In this document: positions 34,324 to 42,006 of the stretch, piece after piece
Position numbering within the stretch: the first letter of the stretch is position 1
How the letters are laid out: every line of letters begins with the position of its first letter
Source: an uncultured Synergistales bacterium
GTDB lineage: Bacteria; Synergistota; Synergistia; Synergistales; Aminobacteriaceae
Assembly: GCA_905234075.1 (NCBI GenBank)
Contig: CAJOGI010000002.1
Location: 62,001-126,000, forward strand
Direction: 5' to 3'
DNA length: 64,000 nucleotides
Notes under the pieces: model-generated
The model's input: only the letters and a program-made list of their open reading frames with translations
Databases searched by the model: none
Told to the model about the DNA's origin: nothing
Position numbers and translations under genes: made by a program

Positions 34324-35253
34324 ATGGTAACTAAAAAAACTTTTCGCTTTGTTGTTGCGATGTTGATGCTCTGCGCGTTAATGTCTTCAGGGGCTTATGC
34401 GGCATTGGCACCAAGAGCAATTCACGGCGGCGTTTTAGGCTATCTTGGGACAACTGAAGACGAATTTCAGGCTGCCGTTGATAATTTCAGCAGAATGTTG
34501 CCTGCGTTCTCTTTCGGCTTAAATAATAGTCCCTTAGCTCAGGAGTTCGTAGAATTTTTAATAGCGTTCAGAGATCATCGCCACGTTATTCATTTTTATG
34601 ATAATTTAACTTCAATGTTAATGGCTCTTAACTCCGGGCGCGTTGATGAAATTTCATTGCCTGAAAGCACGGCAAGATACGTTATGAGGAGCGACCCTGC
34701 TTACAGGATAATTTTTACGATTCGTATGCCCTCAGCAATTTCTTTCGGTTTCCGCGCTGAAGACACGGGGCTTTGCGGAGATTTCAACAAAGTTATCGAA
34801 GCCATGAAAGAGGACGGAACTTTGAAAGCCCTTGAGGAAAAATACATCAAGGACGCTTCTGAAAATCCTGAGGCCGTCGCCTTTGAAAATTTCGGCGAGG
34901 ACGCAGGAAAAATAACAATCGCTATTACCGGCGACATGCCTCCGATCGATTTCGTAGCTGAAGACGGAAAACCTGCAGGCTATAACACCGCCGTATTATC
35001 TGAAATAGGCAAGAGGCTGAAGAAAAACATTAACGTTATAAACATCGAGGCCGGTGCGCGTTCATCAGCTCTCGTTTCAGGAAAAGCCGACGTAATTTTC
35101 TGGTATCGTTCGACAAAGGGAATGGACATTCCTGAAGAAACCGGCTTCAAGGGAGAAAATCCTCTTAACGCCGCAATAAAAGACTCTACAGAGGGCGTTA
35201 TTCTTTCAACTCCTTATTACGAGTGGGAAAGAACTTTAATGCTCACGAAATAA
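34324..35253 (+). CDS. Secreted substrate-binding-like protein with apparently swapped lobes
   Basis: The ATG at 34324 is chosen because GAAAGGTGAG is 11 bases upstream; an upstream GTG would lie inside that site. It has a signal peptide (VVAMLMLCALMSSGAYAA). The sequence is of the SBP_bac_3 kind (periplasmic amino-acid-binding). The order is odd: residues about 80-170 look like the second lobe and C terminus of such a domain (YDNLTSMLMALNSGRVDE, then DFNKVIEAMKEDGTLKALEEKY). Residues about 195-310 look like the first lobe (ITIAITGDMPPIDFVAEDGK, PAGYNTAVLSEIGKRL). It may be a permuted domain or two partial domains. No transporter genes are adjacent. Confidence 0.7.
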   Translation: MVTKKTFRFVVAMLMLCALMSSGAYAALAPRAIHGGVLGYLGTTEDEFQAAVDNFSRMLPAFSFGLNNSPLAQEFVEFLIAFRDHRHVIHFYDNLTSMLMALNSGRVDEISLPESTARYVMRSDPAYRIIFTIRMPSAISFGFRAEDTGLCGDFNKVIEAMKEDGTLKALEEKYIKDASENPEAVAFENFGEDAGKITIAITGDMPPIDFVAEDGKPAGYNTAVLSEIGKRLKKNINVINIEAGARSSALVSGKADVIFWYRSTKGMDIPEETGFKGENPLNAAIKDSTEGVILSTPYYEWERTLMLTK

Positions 35254-35276
35254 TTTAGCGCATTGAAAATTAATTT

Positions 35277-35314
35277 TAGCGGTGTCGTTTTTTAGCGGCA
35301 CTGCTATTTTTTTT
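35277..35314 (+). terminator. Rho-independent terminator after the binding-protein gene
   Basis: TAGCGGTGTCG pairs with GCGGCACTGCTA (with G-U pairs) over a T-rich loop, then eight T. Confidence 0.8.
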
Positions 35315-35318
35315 GTAA

Positions 35319-35324
35319 TATAAT
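35319..35324 (+). promoter_or_regulatory. -10 element before the first PAP2 gene
   Basis: TATAAT immediately after the terminator, 30 bases before the ATG at 35354; TAGGGAG lies between. Confidence 0.45.
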
Positions 35325-35353
35325 AAATTTTATTCTTTAGGGAGTGAATTTTT

Positions 35354-36298
35354 ATGGATATTGAATATTTACTTTTTCTTCAAAATTTCAGAAACAGCAT
35401 TAACGACGCTTTGACGCCGTTTATGGAGGCCATTTCGTTTTTCGCTATCAACTATATAATTCTTTTGCCTGCGTTTCTTTACTGGTGCATTGATAAAAGA
35501 AAAGGTCTTTTTGTTTTTTTTGCGATGAAAATAAGCCATTTAATTAACGCAGTGGTAAAACTTACGGCCTGCGTGTACCGTCCTTGGATTAGGGACGCGA
35601 GAGTCCTTCCGGCCGGAAATGCAATAGAGACGGCGACGGGCTATTCATTCCCCAGCGGTCATACTATGATGTTAGTTCCCATTTACGGAAGTTTAGCGAT
35701 CTTCACAAAAAAAAGAAAGCTGCTTTGCTCTTTATTTATTTTCGCGGCAGTGCTCACAATGTTCTCAAGAAATTATCTCGGAGTTCATACGCCGCAGGAC
35801 GTTCTAGTCGGCTGTGTGCTGGGAATTTTGGCAATTTACATTACGAGCCGCGTATTCAAATATATTGAGGCTTACCCTGAAAAAGAAAATAAAGTCATGG
35901 CAGTAATATTTATTTTAGCCCTCGCAGGCTTGCTCTATGTTAATTTGAAGTCCTACCCGATGGATTACGTCAACGGAAAATTATTAGTTGACCCGAATAA
36001 AATGACGGTAGACGCATGGGGCGACATAGGCGGCTTGATGGCTTTAATCGTTATGTGCTACATAGAAAAACGCTTCGTGAAATTTTCCGTAACCGGTTTG
36101 AACCCAAAAGGCGTTATGCTCGGCTTAATAGGCTTAATTCCTTTGGCCTTCATGATTTACGGGCTGAAGCCGATAATCGTCAGCTTCACGGGAGCGCATT
36201 TAGGCCGCATGATTTATGAGACCATGCTGACATTTTATATCATTGTGCTGTGGCCGGCAGTGTTGAAAATGTTTGCAGGGGGAAAAGAAAAAGTATGA
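35354..36298 (+). CDS. PAP2-family membrane phosphatase, paralogue 1
   Basis: Integral membrane phosphatase of 314 residues with about seven hydrophobic segments. The three PAP2 signature motifs are in order: KLTACVYRPW (KX6RP), SFPSGH (PSGH) and SRNYLGVHTPQDV (SRX5HX3D). Substrates of the family are lipid phosphates such as undecaprenyl pyrophosphate or phosphatidic acid; which one cannot be told. It has a close relative on the minus strand at 62014-62955 (313 residues) with the same N terminus (DIEYLLxLQNFR) and motifs. It is followed by signalling genes but separated from them by 122 bp. Confidence 0.88.
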   Translation: MDIEYLLFLQNFRNSINDALTPFMEAISFFAINYIILLPAFLYWCIDKRKGLFVFFAMKISHLINAVVKLTACVYRPWIRDARVLPAGNAIETATGYSFPSGHTMMLVPIYGSLAIFTKKRKLLCSLFIFAAVLTMFSRNYLGVHTPQDVLVGCVLGILAIYITSRVFKYIEAYPEKENKVMAVIFILALAGLLYVNLKSYPMDYVNGKLLVDPNKMTVDAWGDIGGLMALIVMCYIEKRFVKFSVTGLNPKGVMLGLIGLIPLAFMIYGLKPIIVSFTGAHLGRMIYETMLTFYIIVLWPAVLKMFAGGKEKV

Positions 36299-36420
36299 TA
36301 TTATACGGAAAAGCGCAGCTCGTTTCCTTCCCATAACGGCAGGAATATTCTTGCGGCTTATTGATAATAGATAATACATAGACTAAAAATAAATCTTCGT
36401 GCGAAGGAGCAATAAAAATT

Positions 36421-38349
36421 TTGGAAAATAATTATATTATAGAGTCAGAAATAGCCGTACTTTTTTTAAGCGTAATTCTTTGCGTATATCTTCAGCTGAT
36501 TTATTCCGGAACTTCATCAGAAAAGCGCGGTCTGCTGCGTTATTGTTACATGGCAGCTTTCAGCGGCGTTGTCGATGTAGTTTATTCAATAGTTATGGCA
36601 GCGAACGGCGGCTATTCGCTGGAAATAAAATATTTATGCTCGCTCGCGTGGCAGATTTCAAACTGCGGAGTTTACTTTATGTTCATGCGCTACATTGCAG
36701 GCTTCGGCATGAACACTCCGTCAAAAAGAAAAATGCTTTACGCTCAGAATATCGCACTCGGAATTTATTTTTATCTTCAATTAATAGGACTTTTCACCGG
36801 CGCAAATCTTTCAATTTCTCCCGACCGCTCTGGGCTTTCAACAGGTGCCTTATATGATCTCCTCAGCAAGGGTTTTTTAGCAATATGGTCCGCGTGGACA
36901 TGGAGCGAGCTTTACATATACCGCAGAGCCTTCACAAACGGTCAGATGTGGGCCTTAGTCATAAATCTGATCGTGTCGTGGGGCATTCAATTTGCGCAGT
37001 CTCAATTCTTCCCGGAAATTCCTGTTAATTTCATAATAATTTCGGTTAATTTATATTATTACTTCTTCCTTCTTGAGACACCGGCTTACAGAGAACTTGA
37101 AAAAACCCTATCGAGGCTCCGCAAGGCTAAAGAAATCGCCGACGAGGCCAACGAGACAGCTATAGCGGCTGACGCGGCGAAGAGCGAATTTTTAGCTAAC
37201 ATGTCCCACGAAATCCGAACGCCTCTGACAACGATTTTAGGAATGGACGAGGTAATTTTGCGTAAATACGAGGCCGGCCCGATTTATGAATACGCAAGAG
37301 ACATTCAAAGCGCGGGAAATACTTTGCTTCACATTATCAACGACATTTTAGACTTTTCAAAAATTGAATCCGGGCAGCTTGAATTAGCTTCAAGAAATTA
37401 TGATTTAGGGCAAGTCCTCAGAGACGTGGACAACATGGTAAAAATCAGAGCTGAGCAAAAAGGTCTGAAGTATATAACACAGATTGACGACTCTTTGCCG
37501 GATGAACTCTTCGGCGACAGAATACGAGTTCATCAGATAATGGTAAATATTCTCAACAACGCCGTAAAATATACTAAAAAAGGCAGCGTAAAATTTGTTT
37601 TAACCGGCGTAAGAGGCGATGACCCTTCATCAATCGTTCTGCATATCACCGTAACTGATACGGGGATCGGCATTCATGCGGAGGATATTCCGAAATTATT
37701 TAAGTCGTTCAGCAGAATTGATGCAAAAGAAACGCACAATATAGAGGGCACCGGACTCGGCCTCGCGATAACGGGGCGGCTTATCGAGCTCATGGGCGGA
37801 AGCGTTGAGGTAACTTCTACTTACGGCAGCGGCTCGACTTTCCATGTTGTAATTCCGCAGAAGATAGTAGGCTCAAAAACTATTAGGGACTACGAGCTTG
37901 AAGCCACTCACAAAAAGAAAGAGGCGCGGAAAATCTTAAAAGCACCCAACGCGCACGTTCTAATCGTTGATGACAACGACATGAACAGAATAGTCCTGCG
38001 GTCATTAATGAAAGAAACTGAAGTAAAAATCGATGATGCTGAGGGCGGTGAGCAGTGTCTTGAAAAGATAAAGAAAAATTCATACGACGTAATTTTAATG
38101 GATTACATGATGCCGAGAATGGACGGCAAAGAGACATTAGCTCACATAAAGGAAATGCCCGACGCTCCCGGAGCAAAAGCGAAAATTATCGTCTGCACCG
38201 CAAACGCGCTTGTTGGTGTGAGGGCTGAATTATTGTCAGCAGGTTTTGATGATTTTCTCAGTAAGCCCGTGAACGGCGCGGAGCTTGAAGAAATGCTAAC
38301 AAAATATATTCCTCCCGAAAAAATTACTCAAGGGGGGGGGTACAGATAG
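36421..38349 (+). CDS. Hybrid sensor histidine kinase with membrane sensor domain, paralogue 1
   Basis: Starts at TTG with GAAGGAG upstream; part of that site can pair in a CTTC/GAAG hairpin. 642 residues: about seven hydrophobic segments (1-220), a short coiled coil, the HisKA dimerisation domain with FLANMSHEIRTPLTTIL (phospho-acceptor His263), an ATP-binding domain (NNAVKYT, DTGIGI, GTGLGLAITGRL) and a C-terminal receiver domain (ILIVDD-type start; phospho-acceptor Asp561 in ILMDYMMPRMDG). No output domain. The next gene encodes a homologous kinase of identical length. Nine consecutive G near the 3' end (38332-38340) double as the ribosome site of that gene. Confidence 0.92.
   Translation: MENNYIIESEIAVLFLSVILCVYLQLIYSGTSSEKRGLLRYCYMAAFSGVVDVVYSIVMAANGGYSLEIKYLCSLAWQISNCGVYFMFMRYIAGFGMNTPSKRKMLYAQNIALGIYFYLQLIGLFTGANLSISPDRSGLSTGALYDLLSKGFLAIWSAWTWSELYIYRRAFTNGQMWALVINLIVSWGIQFAQSQFFPEIPVNFIIISVNLYYYFFLLETPAYRELEKTLSRLRKAKEIADEANETAIAADAAKSEFLANMSHEIRTPLTTILGMDEVILRKYEAGPIYEYARDIQSAGNTLLHIINDILDFSKIESGQLELASRNYDLGQVLRDVDNMVKIRAEQKGLKYITQIDDSLPDELFGDRIRVHQIMVNILNNAVKYTKKGSVKFVLTGVRGDDPSSIVLHITVTDTGIGIHAEDIPKLFKSFSRIDAKETHNIEGTGLGLAITGRLIELMGGSVEVTSTYGSGSTFHVVIPQKIVGSKTIRDYELEATHKKKEARKILKAPNAHVLIVDDNDMNRIVLRSLMKETEVKIDDAEGGEQCLEKIKKNSYDVILMDYMMPRMDGKETLAHIKEMPDAPGAKAKIIVCTANALVGVRAELLSAGFDDFLSKPVNGAELEEMLTKYIPPEKITQGGGYR
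38332..38340 (+). repeat. G9 homopolymer at the kinase 1 - kinase 2 junction
   Basis: Nine G preceded by A, 10 bases before the ATG at 38350; no other clear ribosome site is present, so the tract probably pairs with 16S rRNA. Slippage would alter SD strength and the last residues of kinase 1. Confidence 0.6.
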
Positions 38350-40278
38350 ATGCTGACATACGGATATAACGTGTGGATAGAAGCCACAGTAATTCCGTTT
38401 CTAGGAATTTTAGCGGCTTTTCTATACATTCGTTACGGCACAAAAGCTGAAGTAAATAAACGTTTTAGGCTTTTGGCTTTTTCGACGTTCGCAGCAGCTT
38501 TTTTGGAGGTTGCCTCAACGCTTTTAGTCGATGGCTGGGGACATCGGCACGCTGTAAATTTAGCCGTCAGGACGATTTATTATGCGGCTGTAAATTTCAA
38601 TGCTTATCATTTAATGCGCTATGTTGAAGCCTTTGTGAGAGTTGAAGATAAAAAATTTGACTCTTTCAATAAAGTTTTGATTATCTCAAGCCTTGTAATG
38701 TTAGCGTTAAATTTAGTGCCGGGTATATCAGGATTTTTCTTTGTAATATCGAGCGAAGGCGGCTTGTCTCGCGGAGCATATAATACTTTGTGGAGAAGTG
38801 TTTATGTTTTGTATTTTGTAGCGATGGCTTTATGGCTTCAAGTTACTCATAGGCAGTATTACACAGAAAAATCGCAGTATATAGTATTAAATTCTCTCGT
38901 TGCTCTTTTAATATTAGCGAACGTTGTGCAGTATCTTTTTGTAAGGACAGTTTTATTCAGTTACGCTGTCGCTTGCGTGGTGTTATTCGTAACGTTTTTT
39001 TACTACGAAGCTCCTGCCTACCGTCAAATGAATACAGTTGAAAAAGAACTTGAGGACGCAAGAATTTTAGTTGAGCGTTCAACAAGGATTACTAACGCCG
39101 CGAACAGGGCAAAGAGCGATTTTCTTGCAAACACATCTCACGAAATAAGGACACCGATGAACGCCATTTTAGGCATGAACGAGATGATATTGAAGGAGAG
39201 CAAAGACCCTGAAATTCATCAGGCAGCCTTAGATATTCGCAGAGCAGGCAATCATTTGCTGTCAATCATCAATAATATTTTAGATATTTCAAAAATAGAG
39301 TCCGGCAAAATGGAGCTTTACAGGACAGATTATCATCTTTGGCATTTACTGCGCGACATTGAAGAGAGCCATTTTGAGGCCATTCACGATAAAAAAATTG
39401 AATTTATCCTTGACGTTGATAAAAATTTGCCGGAGCATTTATATGGCGATGAAGACAGGCTGCGTCAAGTTATAGATAATCTTATTGAAAATGCCGTAAA
39501 ATATACAAATAAAGGCAAAATTATTTTAAGTGTCAAAGGCAATGCCGAAAGCCATTCGCGTGTGAAATTAATAATAGCTGTAAAAGATACCGGGATAGGC
39601 ATAAAGCAGGAAGACATAGGCAAATTATTTGTATCTTTTGAGCGCGTAAATTTGAGCGAGACGCAGAATATTCAAGGTGCCGGTCTTGGTCTTACGCTTA
39701 TAAAATATTTAATGGAGCTGATGGGCGGAAAGATAACGGCTGAAAGCGAATACGGCAAGGGAAGCACTTTCACTGTAGAGCTGCCGCAGTTGCTAGCTCA
39801 GGAGGGTTTTCAGGGCAGCATAAAAGAATACGAAGCCATGTTGGCTCATGAACACGAAAAATCACGCAGCGACGACCGTCCTTTTACATGTCCTAACGCA
39901 AAAATATTGGTAGTTGATGACACGCCGGTTAATCTTGTTGTTGCAAGGGGAATGCTGAAAGATTTTAAGGCATATGTACAAACGGCTGAAAGCGGCAAAG
40001 AATGTTTAGAACTGCTAAAAAATAATGCTTACGACATTGTATTTTTAGATCACAAAATGCCCGAAATGGACGGAATAGAAACACTAAACGCCGCAAGAGA
40101 AATTGACGGCCCTTCGAGGCTTGCTAAATACATAGCTCTTACAGCAAATTCTGGAGCGGGCTTGAGAGAAGAATATATTTCGCTGGGTTTCAGCGACTAT
40201 TTACCAAAACCTATAAAATCTGACGCAATGAGAAAAATCCTAGCCGAGTATTTACCTGAAAATCTGAAAATAAGATGA
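38350..40278 (+). CDS. Hybrid sensor histidine kinase with membrane sensor domain, paralogue 2
   Basis: 642 residues, same architecture as the preceding gene: about seven hydrophobic segments, coiled coil, HisKA (FLANTSHEIRTPMNAILGMN, His264), ATP-binding domain (ENAVKYT, DTGIGI, GAGLGLTLIKYL) and receiver (KILVVDDTPVNL; Asp567 in IVFLDHKMPEMDG). It begins directly after the stop of kinase 1 with no gap. Tandem duplication of an ancestral kinase is the simple explanation; the sensor halves have diverged more than the catalytic halves. Followed by a GGDEF/EAL protein, it could feed a c-di-GMP output (inference). Confidence 0.93.
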   Translation: MLTYGYNVWIEATVIPFLGILAAFLYIRYGTKAEVNKRFRLLAFSTFAAAFLEVASTLLVDGWGHRHAVNLAVRTIYYAAVNFNAYHLMRYVEAFVRVEDKKFDSFNKVLIISSLVMLALNLVPGISGFFFVISSEGGLSRGAYNTLWRSVYVLYFVAMALWLQVTHRQYYTEKSQYIVLNSLVALLILANVVQYLFVRTVLFSYAVACVVLFVTFFYYEAPAYRQMNTVEKELEDARILVERSTRITNAANRAKSDFLANTSHEIRTPMNAILGMNEMILKESKDPEIHQAALDIRRAGNHLLSIINNILDISKIESGKMELYRTDYHLWHLLRDIEESHFEAIHDKKIEFILDVDKNLPEHLYGDEDRLRQVIDNLIENAVKYTNKGKIILSVKGNAESHSRVKLIIAVKDTGIGIKQEDIGKLFVSFERVNLSETQNIQGAGLGLTLIKYLMELMGGKITAESEYGKGSTFTVELPQLLAQEGFQGSIKEYEAMLAHEHEKSRSDDRPFTCPNAKILVVDDTPVNLVVARGMLKDFKAYVQTAESGKECLELLKNNAYDIVFLDHKMPEMDGIETLNAAREIDGPSRLAKYIALTANSGAGLREEYISLGFSDYLPKPIKSDAMRKILAEYLPENLKIR

Positions 40279-40338
40279 GAAAAATTACTGATACTGATGG
40301 GAAATTTTTATTTTTTCACGAAAGGAAAAAAGTTTCAT

Positions 40339-42000
40339 ATGTTCAATGAAAATAATTGTATAACACTTGATAAAATCTCCGTGAACATGCCCGGCGCACT
40401 GCTTGTCTATAAAGCCAATGAAACTGAAGATATTATCTTTGCAAGCGAAGAAATTTCAGAAATTTTTGAATGCAGTTCCGTTCAGGATTTTATAAAATTC
40501 ACCGGCGGAAGTTTCATAACGATAGTTTATCCTGAAGATATTGACGAAGTTGAAAGCATAATCAAAAAACAAATTCAAAGCTCCAACGGTTATGACTACG
40601 TAACTTACAGGATAATCACTAAAAACGGCAACATCAAAAAAATTGAAGACTGGGGACATCTTGTCCATGATGAAGACCTCGGAGATTTATTTTATGTTTA
40701 TCTTCATGACATGGTTTTACGTGAAAACCTCACGGAAATTTCCGGCAGAACAAGCCTTCCTGAGCCTCATGCAAACATGATAGACGAGCTGACCGGCCTT
40801 GTTAATATGAAAGCGTTTAGGCTGCAGGCTCCTGATAAAATACGGGATTTTTTCAAGCGCGGCGGCCAGCCCCACTGCGTTTACTTCAACATCAGAAACT
40901 TTCATACTTACAACGAAACATACGGACTTACGGGCGGAGACAGAATGTTGAAATCAATCGCAAGAATTTTGCAGGAGACTTTTCCGTTTGGGTTAGTGTC
41001 CCGTTTTGGCGAGGATCATTTTGTAGTTATAGCCGTGCAGGACGATTTGCTCGAACGCATAAACCGCATGAGCATAAGGGTTAATAATATCAGGCGCGGC
41101 GTTGTTGTTGAGATAAAGGCCGGAATTTATACAATAAAAGATAAAAGCCTTGATATAAGCGTCATTTGCGATTGTGCAAAACTTGCATGTGATAATATCA
41201 AACATGATTACGGGACTGTAGCGCGATTTTATGACGGGAAAATGGACGAACAGGCACATTTGCAGGAATATATCGTAAGCACGTTTCAGCAGGCTATCGA
41301 TGAAGGAAGAATTAAAGTATATCTTCAGCCTGTTATCGATGTTAAGACGGGCAAAACGGCCTCAGCGGAGGCTCTGACACGGTGGGAAGACCCAAAATAC
41401 GGTCAATTTTCTCCGTTAAATTATATTTTTGTGCTTGAGGAGCAGCACTTAATTCACAGGCTCGACAGTTACGTAATCAACAAAGTCTGTGAAGAATTAA
41501 AGCGGCAAAAAGATAACGGGAAAGAAGTTGTGCCGGTGTCGCTAAATCTTTCGCGCTTAGACTTTGAATTAACTGATGTTGTGAAAGTTATCGAAGATGC
41601 CGTAGAAAAAAACGGAATATCGCACAATATGTTGAGGTTTGAATTAACTGAAAGCCTAATCGCTGTTGACATGGACGCAATGAAGCACGAGGCCGACAGA
41701 TTAAGGGCACACGGCTTTAACGTATGGATGGACGCTTTTGGGGCAGGATATTCTTCATTGAAAGTTCTCAAGGATTTTTCACTGGACGGCCTGAAAATCG
41801 ACATGGACATGATAAAATCAGTCGATAACAAACGCGCAAATATAATTATTTCTGCAGTAATAGAGATGGCAAAAAAATTGGGCATACCAGCACTTTCAAA
41901 AGGCGTTGAGACGCAAGAACAGCTAGATTTTCTAAAGAGTGTCGGCTGTGATTTAGCACAGGGATTTTTATTCGGACGGCCTGAACCTATACAAAAATAA
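40339..42000 (+). CDS. PAS-GGDEF-EAL protein with degenerate catalytic motifs
   Basis: The ATG at 40339 is preferred because AAAGGA lies 12 bases upstream; an earlier in-frame ATG lacks one. Residues 1-115 are a PAS-like sensor. The GGDEF domain (about 135-300) has RFGEDHF where GG(D/E)EF is expected, so it is probably inactive as a cyclase. The EAL domain (about 310-550) keeps EALTRW, SLNLSR, FELTES and KIDMDM, but the DDFG motif is MDAFGAG: the second Asp, a metal ligand, is Ala. Phosphodiesterase activity is therefore doubtful, and a c-di-GMP-binding or regulatory role is possible. It lies 6 bp before polA. Confidence 0.9.
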   Translation: MFNENNCITLDKISVNMPGALLVYKANETEDIIFASEEISEIFECSSVQDFIKFTGGSFITIVYPEDIDEVESIIKKQIQSSNGYDYVTYRIITKNGNIKKIEDWGHLVHDEDLGDLFYVYLHDMVLRENLTEISGRTSLPEPHANMIDELTGLVNMKAFRLQAPDKIRDFFKRGGQPHCVYFNIRNFHTYNETYGLTGGDRMLKSIARILQETFPFGLVSRFGEDHFVVIAVQDDLLERINRMSIRVNNIRRGVVVEIKAGIYTIKDKSLDISVICDCAKLACDNIKHDYGTVARFYDGKMDEQAHLQEYIVSTFQQAIDEGRIKVYLQPVIDVKTGKTASAEALTRWEDPKYGQFSPLNYIFVLEEQHLIHRLDSYVINKVCEELKRQKDNGKEVVPVSLNLSRLDFELTDVVKVIEDAVEKNGISHNMLRFELTESLIAVDMDAMKHEADRLRAHGFNVWMDAFGAGYSSLKVLKDFSLDGLKIDMDMIKSVDNKRANIIISAVIEMAKKLGIPALSKGVETQEQLDFLKSVGCDLAQGFLFGRPEPIQK

Positions 42001-42006
42001 ATAAAG

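Noticed and set aside
36299-36420. c-di-GMP riboswitch before the kinase genes
   Set aside because: The conserved riboswitch core was not seen; only a small CTTC/GAAG hairpin near the ribosome site.
38332-38349. The G9 tract as a switch fusing the two kinases into one protein
   Set aside because: Adding or removing one G leads to a stop codon within a few codons in both alternative frames.
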